NCBI RefSeq assembly: GCF_910592395.1
Contig: NC_088319.1
Coordinates: 14,322,001-14,386,000 of the forward strand
From: Lineus longissimus
Lineage: Eukaryota; Nemertea; Pilidiophora; Heteronemertea; Lineidae
Direction of reading: 5' to 3'
Length of the DNA stretch: 64,000 nt
The notes under the pieces are model-generated. The model was given only the letters and a program-made list of their open reading frames with translations, did not search any database and had not been told where the DNA came from. Position numbers and translations under genes: made by a program. Shown here in pieces: positions 1 to 13,600 of this stretch (position 1 is its first letter; each line of letters begins with the position of its first letter).

Positions 1-643
1 AGGTGCCTGGAAAGATAAACAGAAAACAACATTAGACCGAACATGCAGAAAACTTAAATCATTAAAAATCTCCTACTTTTAAGATCAGGCCGTGTTGCAG
101 CTTTATAAACAGATATCATGTTGCATGCTGAAATACATTTTGACGATAAAATGCAATAAGGTTTATCTGTTTTTAGTCACATCATAGATTGATTGTGATG
201 GAACCAATCTAGCATTGGTTACTCAATAAAGCTTTGATAGTGATTGATGAACAATTGACTGGAAACTGGAAAAAAATTGTGGCTTTAATCTCCCTGCTAT
301 ATGAGAGGTAAAGGCTCTGTCAACTGTTGTTGCATTGAAGGAAAGTATTTTAATGGACAAAACAGCACATGGGATGATGGTTTGATCCGGTCACCCATAA
401 TATCATAAAGGAATAAACAGGTGGGTGGGGGGGGGGGGGGCTAATTCTGTGATGTCAGACAGGACAGAACTCACATCAGAATTATCCACCTAGGTCAAAT
501 AACCATGGCAACAAAACATCGCAGTCGGACTGGAAATCATCTATTGTTGATGTCACGTTCTGACTATATATCATTTTGCGACCGTAATAACTGGATTCTG
601 CATGGCCCATAAAGCTAACGACAACTTTGGCAGCTTCATCACA
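1..643. other. non-coding, no gene recognised
   Basis: AT-rich sequence with no exon that I can support. A run of about 16 G sits near 424-440. The remaining Kv-beta exons expected on the minus strand (see 4641-16459) were looked for here and not found. Confidence 0.5.
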
Positions 644-874
644 TCAAATATTTAGTGTCCTGTTGCAGTTATGACAATTTTGTGACAAAATTGTTGCTAT
701 GGTAACTGCCATATCTGGGACGAATGCAGCAGATTGGCAATGATTGCAGCTACCTATAGGGTAGTTTTCAACTTGGATATTGGGTGTGCGAAAAGTATGA
801 CACTCGCCCATCTCAGTTGGTAAACCTGCTTTGTGACACACTGTACATTTCATATCCATTGCAACACCTTCCAT
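644..874 (-). CDS. small YgiT/MqsA-type zinc-finger-like ORF (76 aa)
   Basis: The ORF has a real ATG and a TGA stop. From its third Met it reads MKCTVCHKAG, then HTFR, then GSCNHC. A CxxC pair, a 29-residue gap and a second CxxC is the layout of the N-terminal zinc finger of the YgiT/MqsA family, best known from bacterial type II antitoxins. The region after the second pair ends in a further NCHNC. No helix-turn-helix follows, so only the finger would be present. The ORF is flanked by ordinary non-coding DNA, and no toxin-like partner ORF is recognisable beside it. It could be a genuine micro-gene, an exon of a larger unrecognised gene, or a chance cysteine-rich ORF. The resemblance is seen by eye only. 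Confidence 0.4.
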   Translation of the reverse strand: MEGVAMDMKCTVCHKAGLPTEMGECHTFRTPNIQVENYPIGSCNHCQSAAFVPDMAVTIATILSQNCHNCNRTLNI

Positions 875-3800
875 CTCAGTCCCTAAACCTATACCACACT
901 TTCCATTTTATTGATGATTTCGTATTCTGAACAGTGGCGGATGACATGAAGGTGATAGGAGAAGCATTCCAAGGCGGCGCGTTGAATATTAAACATTCTG
1001 GTGGTCTTGGACTATAAGGATGAAATTTCTGAGTCAGAGATCCAGTCTGTTGTTGTACAGTTGAGTTAGCAAAGGCATTTTCCAGGATTTCTTACAGTTC
1101 TATTCACTAAAAACCTTGCTTGCAGTGCAAAACACTTCATTCCTGAAACTCATTATCGACAGGCTTTCTGCTCCCTCAGTGAACCGGTCTAGTTCCAGCA
1201 CTTTCCTAGCTTGAATGAATTAGTGTTTCTATATTCATATGACAATTTCATAATTTTTTTAACATTCACTTCAGAAATAATCAATGCCAGCTGAGCGGTT
1301 CGAGATAATCTCTCTATACCAGGTCAGAAGTTACAGCAATTTCTTTGCATAAATCTATTTGGCATTTCCACACTTCCTTTACCTCTTTCATAATTTTTTC
1401 AAGATCGGCTTATAATCGATGATCGGTACAGTAATCAAGCAGTGACCAGACTGCCTCGTCTATTCAGTCAGATGATTGCAGATTGAGATGAATGAAAAAT
1501 GTTCTGTTTTAATTCACCTCCGTAATTGCCTTGCAAAGTTTTGTCACAGAAGAAATCTCAGAGGTGGATCAAATGATATTCTCCCGGGGACCACTGTTGG
1601 TGGTGACTAAAGTTAAGTACATGGCATGTTGCAGGCATTGGGTCAAGGGGTACTTTTGAAACCAGCATGCTCTTAAGATTTTATGCCAATTTGGAGCTGT
1701 TGGCATGCCGTTTCCGGGAAAGCCATCTACCCAAGGAAAATTTTAAAGTAGCCTATACATGATCTGAGATGCGACTTTAGGTCAATCCTGATGGTACAAT
1801 GTATGTATAAATTGAAAAATGTTTGCTGCAGTGACCTTGCAGGGAGTCTGGACCCTTCTAAACCCTGGATGTGCACCTGAATCTATGAAAGCATTTTCAT
1901 ATGAATCATAACTCATAACGCATCATCAGCCTCACACATTCTTCTTGTCACTCAACAATCTCTCCATAACATGCCTATCCACCATGTTGTAAGGTCCTAC
2001 CAACATTAATAGGTTTCTTAACTCCCTTGTAATGTTATGTGTACAAGGTTTCTGCAAAAACCTGATAATGGTTCCAGTATAATTATTCCGGAGGTTGGAG
2101 TAATTGTCATGATATCTCCCATCATTCATGCCATCTACAACAAAAGATTGAGTTTCAAAAGGTCAAGTATTGTATGCCTACATGTATCTTGGACAATTGC
2201 TTTTTGGTGGGAGGGGAATCATTTATTTAAGAAAAGGTTAATTACAACAAATGCAACTTTAACCCTCAAGGGGCAATTGCTTATACGTGAGTGTAGGCGC
2301 AAATGACCATATGGCTTTGGAGCAAATACGATGAATAATTAATTTTGTATAAATGGAGTTGTGGGAATCAATGTGGCAGGCATTTGACTGCAAACAAAGG
2401 AAAAGTCAATATCCAATGTCACCGGACTGCTGTACAAATATGAGTGCGCTGGCTAAATATAATAATTTGTAGACAAATCCATCAAAATGTGATTGTGTAA
2501 TGAAGTGAGGTAAGAAAAGCATGTTGTAACCTCATCATAAGCTATTTCAGAGGGCTGACCCATGAGATTTAAAATTGCTGAGTAGACTAACTGGCAAGCT
2601 ATTCTCTGATCTAGTATTCACTTAAAGGCCATCAAGCAGCAACTAAATTTACGCTATGACATGTAAGACCTAAAACACTGCTGAATTGGTTAAAAGGTCA
2701 TGACCTATCAGCAACAGATTTTACAGTAAGACCTGTGAAACACTGCCAGATTGGTTAAAAGTTGAGACCGAGCAGCAACTGATTTTACAGTAAGACCTTA
2801 AACACTTCAACATTGGTTAAAAGTCAAAATGAAGCCTGCATGGAAGCTCTTATTTGGTCAATTTGATCTGGAGAGGGAATCCTGCTCTCCATTGGTGGTC
2901 TAACAAAAGTCGTTAAACGAGGCAAGAGTGCGCCAGTGAAGCTTTTCTGGTTTAGAAAAAGCAATGTGAGAACCTTGCAATCTGCAGGAGGCCACCACAA
3001 ACTTGCCTACCTTAGAAAAATGTGGGCCAGTAAAAGTCTGAGCTGGTCGCTGTAAGTTTATATGGAGGCAGAAGATCTTCAATAGACATACCAGGATGAA
3101 AATGAAGATCAGAGCTCAAAGATAACTTTTAAGTATAATTATTGGAATCACCAGGAAAAGCACCTCAGAAACTTAAACTACGCTTTGAAGAAATACTATA
3201 CACTGATGACGGACATTCATGGCAAGGAAACCATGCATTCCTACATCAATACACCGCCAGCAGAGTTGTTGTGGGCTTTTTTCTTGACAGAAACATCCAC
3301 TATCTCTGTTAAAACATTCAGTTTGATATGTTTTGAGAGCTACCTGGAGATAGGTATCGCAAAACCATGGCGAAAGTATTGTGGATGGACTCACTAGTCT
3401 TTACATATTCTTACCAGTTTTTCAAAGAGAGAAGATCAGAGCAGCGAGCAAAGGCCAGTCCTTTCATTTTCATCTTGTATCCTGGCCAATGACCTTTAAA
3501 ATATCTTTCATTTCTTCTGACACAGTCTACAGGAGCATTGGTTACCAACTATTGCTTGTTTAAATAAGATCGTTTTTCACAAGCATGATACTGTACTCGA
3601 AGATACCATCCTGGCATTGGGCAAGAACCGTGGTAAAGGTTTTTGCTTCCACACTTGTCTCATCTTCTGTTCAGTGACATCTCAAACATCTCCAGTTCCT
3701 TCTGATACCTAAGACAAGACAATATTACAAAAGGTGCTGTACCAACTAGGATAGTAAATGTATTTCAAGACCTTTGTATTATACTCTTGATATACCACAC

Positions 3801-4640
3801 TGGTCAGAAATTATCTTCCCGGTGCTGGGCAAAAAGATTAGTAAAGTATTCGATCAGGAGGCCATCAGAATGACCTGCCAAGGATACAGCGTTCAAGAAT
3901 CAATTTGTAACAGAAACTGCAATCATATCATCAATAATCGAAAGGTTTTACCTTTTGAGCCACTTTCTGGGCCAATATATAAATGCTTTGGGAAGGGAAC
4001 AACTGGAACATCATACCCTTTCTGTCTATTGAGCCAATTTATGGTTGGCAATCATTGTGGTTTCTTGAGAAGAACAGTGTAAAACTATTCTGTATACATT
4101 CCAGTAAACAATTAGGAAGATTCAAGCCGTGTATCAGAAGCAGGTAGATAGGTAAGTGGTGCCTCCAGGAAGAAAGGAAACCATCGCTTTGAATGTAGGC
4201 TAGTTTGAAGAGCGCAGACATGTTTCTAACTATTAATTCTGACTGTGGTAAGAAGGCTTACAGCTTCTTCATGTGGGCATGAGTATTTTGGTTGGGATGC
4301 TACAAGTGTATGACCAAGTCCAGCGGCTGGGGACAACTCGGATGAGACCTACAATGGGAAGAGAGTCACCCTCACATGAGTATACAACGACTGACCAAGA
4401 ATGGAACAAGGGAACTCGGAGGTGAGAGGCACTGATGCTTCCATTGAATCGCTCCAGCAGCCCAACTCTCTGTCAAAACCATGTAATACCCCAGTGTCAG
4501 TCAGTTCCAAGCAGAAGCCATCACAGTTTTATCGGATCCCTATTGTAAGACAATCTGAGGAACTTTTAACCGTGAGGTAGAATGTCTCAAACCATGACCA
4601 TGTATAGACGACTGACCTAGAGGAAAGGAAGAGTACTTAC
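875..4640. other. non-coding, probably Kv-beta intron
   Basis: No exon recognised on either strand apart from the tandem repeat listed at 2632-2825. It lies downstream of the second Kv-beta exon, so it is most likely intron of that gene. The next aldo-keto reductase exon was searched for by degenerate reading of the minus strand and not seen. Confidence 0.45.
2632..2825. repeat. tandem repeat, ~63-64 bp unit, about 2.7-3 copies
   Basis: Units begin with GTAAGACC at 2663, 2726 and 2790. Each contains an ATTGGTTAAAAG block, and the units are separated by a CAGCAAC..TTTTACA segment. Copies differ by several substitutions, so the array is not recent. Confidence 0.8.
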
Positions 4641-4684
4641 CCAAGCCAATACTTGAGACCCGGAGACCGGACTTGCCTAAATTC
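4641..4684 (-). CDS. KCNAB-like: Kv-beta exon 2 (first barrel strand)
   Basis: A 44-nt exon encoding NLGKSGLRVSSIGLG with split codons at both ends. Acceptor CTTTACAG and donor GG/GTAAGT are both strong. A 44-nt length for the corresponding vertebrate exon is as I recall it, not checked. This exon alone identifies the family. Confidence 0.85.
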
Positions 4685-7600
4685 CTGTAAAGAAAAAAGA
4701 CAAGAAGACATGAGACACAGCAGTATTTAGTATGAACAGAATAATAATGAAAAAGTTTTGGGACTGATGATGTTGGTGATGTTGGTTCATTTTGAGCAGA
4801 AAAACAAAAAGTGAAAAAAATATTTGGACTTCGTGTTTCAATGTCACAGCACATCATGTTGGTCCAACGGAGGAACAGCCAGATTAATGTCATACCATGG
4901 TCTGAGCATGAGTACTGGTCTGATGGCCCAATGTTAAGTTCAATAACGTGATTATGTGAACTATGTTGCCAAAGTTTTTACTTTCTTGCTGCAGAAGAAG
5001 ACAGTGAATCAAATGATCTTGCCACTGAACCATGGCTGTAGTGAACACATCAAGTCAAAATAGAAATTTTGGTGACAACCACAACACAACCATCTACAGG
5101 CACTGACCTTTCAAAATCATAACGCAATACATGCCTGCCGTAGAATAATTGGCTTGCTGCTAAATAACGATACGTATCGGTTAGCGAACCATGGCAACAG
5201 CAGCGGCCGCTAGGATATCGATCATTGATTTCACACCGATTTCCTGCTGATCAGTGACAATGCCAGTACACTATGCTGTCCAGGGCGGGCAGGCTATACT
5301 CTAGTGTCAACGATCTAAGACCGGTTAATTAATCATTAAGAAAAGGAAACTGGAACTGAACTCGAGCTGGAACTTCATGTCATGACCATCAGACAACTTG
5401 GTGTTGATATTATCCAGTGCCAATTAAAATTGAACCTGTGACTGGCAACAAATGCCAATATTCATAACATCTAGCTCGAATTGCCTATCATGAACAGTCT
5501 TATAACACTGAAACTACAGTATTTGGACATGGATATGTTTGGCTACCATTGTCATAGTCAATTCTTTGATGTCTAAATGAGTGGATACAATGTTGGGATG
5601 GATGAAGCTAATTTGAGAGGGTACACAATACCATTATTGATGTGTTCAGGAATGAGTCTTTACACAATCTAACTGTAGAGGATTTATCTGGGAATGAGGT
5701 TTAGAGATGTAGTCCCTCTATTGCTAATCGTTGCCGTCATATTAGAATTTAGTCCACTTTGCCACCACATGACAACTGTGATGAGGTTGTGCAGGTTGCA
5801 GGCTGATTTGTCCATAATATTTCATTTCAACATTTGTCTGTTTTTCTCTCTCCATGTATCGTATTTAAAAAAACTCACCAGACCTATTACAACGCAATAC
5901 CATTAAAAATATGCCTTCCTCGAATTAGGTAAGATAATGATGACACCTGATTAATTAGGGTGTGTCAGCATTATGTTTTATAATCAATACAAGATTATAC
6001 AATACAAGATTACACAACCTCGGGCAAAGGCAATTGGAAAAAAAATTGCTTCTCCCAAAGATGCTATTAAAGGCACTTGGCGCTAAACTAAGATTCAATA
6101 TAGGATAACGCTTGGGGCATAATGACAACAATTTGTTATTTTCATGGATTTTATGACTATCCATTAAAGCGTTATTTTAGTACCAAGGGTGTTTTTAGTC
6201 CAGTTCGTGTAAAGTAGGAAAGTTTTGTGCAATGAAAATTTCAGGATGTTCCCAAGTGGGTCAAGCTTGCAAAAAAGGGTGAATTTTCCCAAAAAAGAGT
6301 GCTTGATGGATTAATGGACACATTGAAACTTGGGGAAATAACCTGACACAAACAATTTTAATGTGAGATTCATGAAAACTTTCAAATGTCTCATGTATTA
6401 CACTAATTCCATGATTAAAATTTTAAGCAAGTTACTTCGCAGATTGTGGGTGTCAGCAATGTACACTTAGATACAGTCAGTGAAATGTTAAGGTCCCAGT
6501 GATTCCCAGTGACAACATACATCCTCCCCTGCATCCATACCAAATGTTCAGCCAAATGACATCCACGTTTTTCCAAACCACAGCTTTTAGTGGCAGCACG
6601 CCAAGCATGATTGGGACGAACAGTTTGTAACGACAGCTTTTTGAAGTTGTACAGGGTGTGAATTTGACAGGCAGCATCAGAGTTCATCCTCAGATCAATA
6701 TTGTTGACGTCATCAGCACGATCTGCATCATTTCTTTGACGAAGAAGAGGATATGGGCAACAGAAGAGGTTGAAGCAACAAATGTTATTTCTAGTTGCAG
6801 GAGGTACATGACTATAGGCACTGGTCACCCATCCAATTCATGCCTGCTCAACTTTGCTGAACTTCCAGTTCGGATAGTCTTCTATAGATTCTTCTTAGCA
6901 ATGCCTCTCCACATTGAGTTATTCTCCAGGGAGTATTCCAAGGTGGTATGAGTGTTTTGCAAACTAGAAAACCCCAGATCACAACTGCCTGAAGGTTTCA
7001 TTTGTACTTCATCAAGGAAATCACTTATTCAATACGGCAGTTGGACTGCCTCTCAGCACACTAATGAAGACAGTACAAGGAAGGTGCCAATCAGGGCTTA
7101 TCCTGCAAGGCATGGTGACGACAGCTCATACCAGTGACGTGAAGGCTATCAATTTGACCTCCTAAATCCTGATTATAGATGCCCCCTTTGAATAAATGAC
7201 AAGCCCAAAGGTCAGTGTCAGAAAATGTTGCAGAACTGGAAGTCTTTAACACCGCTATAACCTTTGTCAGGATTTTTATCTGAAACCAACTTTGATTTAT
7301 AAATCTGTAGGTGACAAATCCCCAGGTTGCGTTAGAGTTTCTCAAAAGGCCACCCAGAAATAGACCATTGGTTAATATGAAAGATGGATACATTTATTAG
7401 TTATTCCCACACAAAATTGTTAGTGATAGGTTATTGTTTTTTAGTATCTGAGATTTCTGGATTATTTTAGAAATATTGGCATTGGTTGGAAAAATTGAGC
7501 TAGCCAAATTTTGCTAATGTATTTATTTCCTTTGACAAGTCATTGAGAGCTAGATGATAAACAGATAACATAAATATGCACAGTGGTATTACTATAGTGG

Positions 7601-10600
7601 AGAGGTACAATTTGGAGCGGGTTGAAGATCTAGGTTTACCATTTGAACTTGAAGGAGGTTGTGGGTGAAGACTTTGCCTCTCTAAAACACCTTGGTTACA
7701 ACGCTCCAATGGGTGATATGAATAAAGGCTAGCAAATGCTTTTACTTCAATTTTGTACAGAAAGGCCAAGTGTAAATGTACATGGAGTTTTAGATAAAAG
7801 CATTTACTACTCTTTATTCATATCACCCAAGGAGCCTCGTTCTGACCACAGAAGTTTGGTAAGACAACCATACTCTTGTACGACTAACACATAACAAGTT
7901 TGAGTTGCTTAAGAGTAGAAATTGATGCCTCAATGTCGGTCTTGGTTGTCACAGCAAACACCGAACTTGTGACACTGTCATTTCGCCCAAATCACGACTG
8001 CCCCCTTGGTTTCGACCAACATTTCAGCTCCATCAAACCTCCTGGTTGGTGAGACAACCAATACCTCCAGTTCTCTATCAAAATTTCTTAATTACCCTTT
8101 GCATTAAATGTGATGTTTGCAATCGAATATGATATGAATTCATGAGCAAAACTGTACATCTGTGTATATAATTGCACTATACATGTACCAGGGACATTAA
8201 AACATTATACATAAATGCTAAAATGCACCACCTCTGCCAAAGTTCTAATCTAGTATAAAATCTTGAGGGTTCCAGCTGCTGCCAAACATATGGAATATCG
8301 TGATACACCTGTCGAGGGATAGAATATAATGTAAATAACTTAACTAACAATAGGATACAAATACAACAGCATTCATTCATATACACACTGCGCTGCTGAA
8401 ATATACATGAGTTTTTAGATATTATAGGCATGACCGGAATAGCTTCTGCATAACTTTTAAAAGTACCAAATCGTGAAATCTTCACTAAGCTAAAAAGTTG
8501 ATGAGTTTGCTGTTTTCAATTGGCAGTAGACTGAATAATGAATGCTGAAATGTAATGGGAAGTGCATTACAATTGAAATTTTCACACTTTTAAAGCATTT
8601 GACGACACATTTTCAAAAATCTCATAAGTACTGGTAACAATTCACAGTTTACAGCATATGATAACCCTGAATGTACTTCATCTGAAAATCAGTTCAGCAC
8701 ATACTGAAATGACATGATGCGAAAACTACAATGAACTAGATCACCACAATTTTCCCATCATAATGTTGACATTAATCGCTTAGAAAAATCACATAGTGCC
8801 AATTAAAGCAATTGTTCCATAATATATTGCATGTTGACAGACCTATGACTTGTATTATCTGTGCAGAGCGTGATATTGCAGTTATCACACGATATATTGG
8901 TTTAATAATGGATGGAGGGGAAACTGTAGATTGCCGTGATTCTAGGGAGCACACACCCATAGTTTAAAAACACCTAATGAAAAAGTTATGCAGTTTTTGC
9001 TGTTTCCAAGTTTTCAAAAGGTTTGCTGTCAAAGAGTGACTATAATCCCAAGTGGAAACACCAATAGTCCAAGTATGGTGGATAGCAGGGCTCATATAGT
9101 TCGACCAAACTTTTTGTATGTTAAAACTCTTTCACCTGCAATGGTAATGCATGGTCTTCTTGATGTAACTGCTGCATATCAGGTCCATGGTCCCGTTGTT
9201 GGGCACCTATCCACAATAAAGAATTAATGATAAGGAATGGATAAATGAACGATCGCAAAAAATTTCCTATTGCCAAAGAACCCATGAAATCTCATCTCAT
9301 CTCATCTCAATCTTCTTCCAGCACAATATGCTGTGAAATTTTTCCCATTTGATGGATCTATGCAGACACTGCTTGGCCAGAACCAATGTTATTGCCAAAA
9401 ATTCCCATGGGAAGGATCTTGTAGATAAGCGTTGTGCATTGGTCAGCTAAAATTCACCATGTATCGCCAGACTGTACATACAGAATTTCCATGTTCTGAA
9501 CTGGGAGCGCTATCAGTATTTTTTTATTACTTTATTTACATTTCACTGAAAGCAAAAAGAAGAGATCTGTGGATTCGAAACCTGATTCATATCATGTAGC
9601 CAAAATTAGAAAGCATCATAGGGAGATACTGGAATTATCAGTATGCATGGCTAACAACCGAAGCACAGAAGACTGTCTTAACTAGTTTGCCCTTGGCAAT
9701 AACACCCAAATCCAATTTGGCATGATACCCGGGCTATATCAAATTGAAATTGTTATCCATCACCATAAGACGACCGCCTCTCAGCAGATAAGCAGAGATA
9801 AACATTTTCTTTCATGCATGTACAGAATCTTCTTATTGTACGTAGAATGACATCTTGTTGGAATGATGTCAGAATGACTTCAGGTTAGTATCAGAATAAC
9901 ATCACAAGATTTGATTATCCTGCAAATGCAATATCATGACCACAGAGGTTTGTCCAGTGTTCATGACCTGTGGATTATCCGGCAGGGCAATGACCAGAGG
10001 AGCTTATCCAGCAGTGCAATATAAGTGCCCATAGACTTGAAGTTGAATGCACCTATCCAAAAACCAGTCAATATCAAAAGTTCTTAAAGCAAATGATTAA
10101 CAACACAGAAAGTAACAAAAGTGAAAGTAACAATTGTTCTTACTTGTATGTGACAAGTCCATCCATTTTAGCGCTTGTATCCAAAAGCAGCGCTCAGATA
10201 TACCAAATTAATCCATCATTCCAAAAAATGCCGTCATAACCTCAGCAGTACCATGATGATGTGATCAGTACGATAAGGGCAGAAGATACGGAAGACAAAG
10301 TGATGAATTCGCGGTTGTAACAAACGTGGAGGTTTATCGGAGGTGGGAGCATATGCCAGTGAATGCTGGTCAGTACCACTGGTAGATCAATAGGGATGCC
10401 GGGTTGTTGGAAAATACCATTACGGTGGATGGAGAGGGGGGGGGGGGTGCACAAGTGTTATCTACACACAAATATCTGACCCTAGGGTGTGCGTGTGTGT
10501 GGGGGGGGGGGGGGGAGTGTACATGTATAACATTCCTGTGGCTGGAGGGGGCACAAGTGTAATGTAAACACAAAAATACCACCCTAGGGTGCCGAGGGGA

Positions 10601-13600
10601 GGGGTAGAACCTATTTTGGGGATATTTGCTCTTCCCCTTCCCTGCTTGAACCGGCCCTGATTTGTCTTCCAAAATACTAGAAATTGAAAGGTTACTGGTA
10701 TACTGTCTGTACATGTACTTGTTGACATTTATTTGATGACAGCTCTCCCCAATTTCATAACCAGCCATAACATTCAATATATTCCCAGGCTACGGGCTCC
10801 AGGCTGCGGCAGATTATTGAAATATTGGGTGAGCTTGCTCGTATTTTAAGAAACATCTCATCAGCCTGTCACAGACTAGAGCAATTAATGGATGTTTCAC
10901 AAGATCGATATCCTACCATAACATTGGGACAATAGGAAAGTAAAACTTTGATGAAAGCCATGCACTAATGGTGGAGTAACACATTGATTATTAACACTTT
11001 AGGTTGTGGGTCAAATCCTAAAAGCAAAGTCAAAGATAACATCATATCATCATAAAGTTCTCACAATATAGTTGCATGTTAACAGGATATACTCTGGCTA
11101 ATCACAAGAATATCCAAAGCTAAGAGAAGTCATTTTAGTTCATCGTTACACTCCTAGGTGGCTGAACCTGCTTCCTTCAGTCCTGCCACCTAGGAGGCAA
11201 CTCATGAACTTAAATCATTCCTGCAGTTGAAAAGATTTGGGATAATACCGACCTGGCAAGTTTTCAAAACCATTGGTTGGTACGATGCAATATCCACATA
11301 GTCAAGAACACATTGAGAGACACCCTGAGGAAGAGTACAGAACTCGGCTGGATCAATACCGTAACATACTGGCTCCATCACCATCGTCATCGCTGCACGC
11401 TTAGTTCAGCAAATTGATCAGAGATGGCAATAGTGAAGATTCTGAAGCGCGGCTGTACAACACTTGTTATAAAGATTCTGAACCAGAATCAAAAAAAGAT
11501 CATTTCAAATTCCAAATGTCGAAATTTCGAATTTCAGTAGTGTCTGATGTCATACGACACAGAGTAACATGCATCATACTTAAACCTTTTTATTCATAGG
11601 TCCTTCTCAGGTCATCCAATCTTCTGCTCGAATTCTCAGACATGCCAGAGATCCACTCTGGCTGCTTATAAAGGTTGAATGGTAATAGAACCAAGCAAGA
11701 AGATTCCCAGGGGCATTTAGTAGAAAATATCAAAGGTTGAAGATGTAAAGCTTCACAGCAAGAAAAGGTTTGCCATTCACACTTCAAGGTAAACTAAAGG
11801 CGGGAGCCAGGTGGGCCAGATTAAGTTTCATGTAGCCACCACTTGGTGACTCTCTTCTCTTACAGTACAGTAGCAGTAGTCGCACCTGTACAAGGAACAG
11901 TTTTATCACTGTGCATAAACCACATGGAGACCACTGCTTCAGCCAGTATCCCCACTTTTGAGTGGGAGTTCTATGCAGTTTCCCACATGGCCATCATGGT
12001 TAATCTTCAGATAAAAAGCTAAAAACTTCAGATTTCTGCAGAATTCACACATTATTTTTGATGAAAGGTCGTAGGCAAACTCCAATTAGGTCAATGTCCA
12101 GGTAAAGCATGTCTGCAAGGATTTTGTCCCCAAAAGCAATTCTTTTGCCTATAGTTTTTTTTCCTTCAGAATAAGAGCAATGCTCCACTTTGCTAATATT
12201 TTATATGAAAGGTCATAGTTAAGAACCTGTTAGGTCATTGTCCTGGATTTAGAAGCATACCCAAAGGAAAACCTGCACTGTGCTGTGATGGCAATCCTTC
12301 TTTTTGCTTTACACTTTGAATCTGTTCCCTGCTAAAAAGTAAATTCCTCTGCCTCATTCAATCTACGGCTGATTGGAGTGAAAGTAAAGAATAGGAAAAG
12401 TACACTGTAAATGAAAGGTCATGGTGTCGGATGATGTCTGATGGATTAATAAAACTACTCCCTGGGGTATCAAAAGGATACATCAAAGAATGTCAGACAA
12501 GATGAGCTAAGTCCAAGAATGGCATATTAAGGATTTAGATGGATAAGAACTGCTTTAGAAAATCTTTGCTTGGTTGATGTGCATGGAAGGGGTGGCATGA
12601 ACTGGGAGGAATCGGACTTATTGGTTTAAGGTGCTGCTGAAGAATGAGATACACCATGCAGTATGAAGGATTGTCAAATGGCCATCAATATTTCATGTTC
12701 AGGGGAAACACCTGTGCATGATAGATTGTCAGATTTGCTACCTAAGAGCCATGATGATATGTACAGCACATTAGATGATAGATTGTCAGAGCAACTCTCA
12801 GAGAGCCAAGCTATTCTGTACAGGGGAAACAACTCAGCATGATGGATTGTCAGAGCTACTCTCAGAGAGCCAAGCTATTCTGTACAGGGGAAACAACTCA
12901 GCATGACGGATTGTCAGAGCTACTCTCAGAGAGCCAAGCTATTCTGTACAGGGGAAACAACTCAGCATGATGGATGGTCAGAGCTACTCTCAGAGAGCTG
13001 TGCTAGTCTGTACAGGGGAACATCTCAGCATGATGGATTGTAAGAGCTACTCTCAGATAGCTGTGCTATTCTGTACAGGGGAAACACAGAGTTGCTATCA
13101 GAGAGCCCTGCTCTTTATCTGAGGAGAACAAGATCTAAAAGGGAATGTCATTAATGGAGGTATATCTATGCTACAGAGGATGGATTGTTACCAAGCTGGC
13201 TTCAGAGCTTCTCAACATCATTGACCAGCCAATTAGTCATGTTGCTATAGTGTCCTGGTTTCAGCATGGCCAGCACTACAGCTAGTAAGTGAACTCTCAA
13301 GGGACTGATACTCATACATATTGAATGGACATTCGTTCATCAGTGCACTGTTGCTAAGATAATCCACTCACGCACGAAGTCTGGAACAATATTTAATCAT
13401 CCTGGTGGGCTATATGAGCAGATATTAGCGATATTTGTTCAGCAGCCGTTGACTGATTACACAAAGGAATTACTTTAGGATCATGCACACATCATATTCA
13501 TGTTTTGTATACATTTTCCTGTGCGCTATTTGAATCATGATAACTTGATGCAATGAGGATTTCCCATAATCCCATGGATAAAACTGGAAGTCTGTATGTC

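Noticed and set aside
6415-6828. 137-aa minus ORF with many Cys
   Set aside because: No family motif or spacing that I recognise; overlapped by other ORFs; inside the Kv-beta intron.
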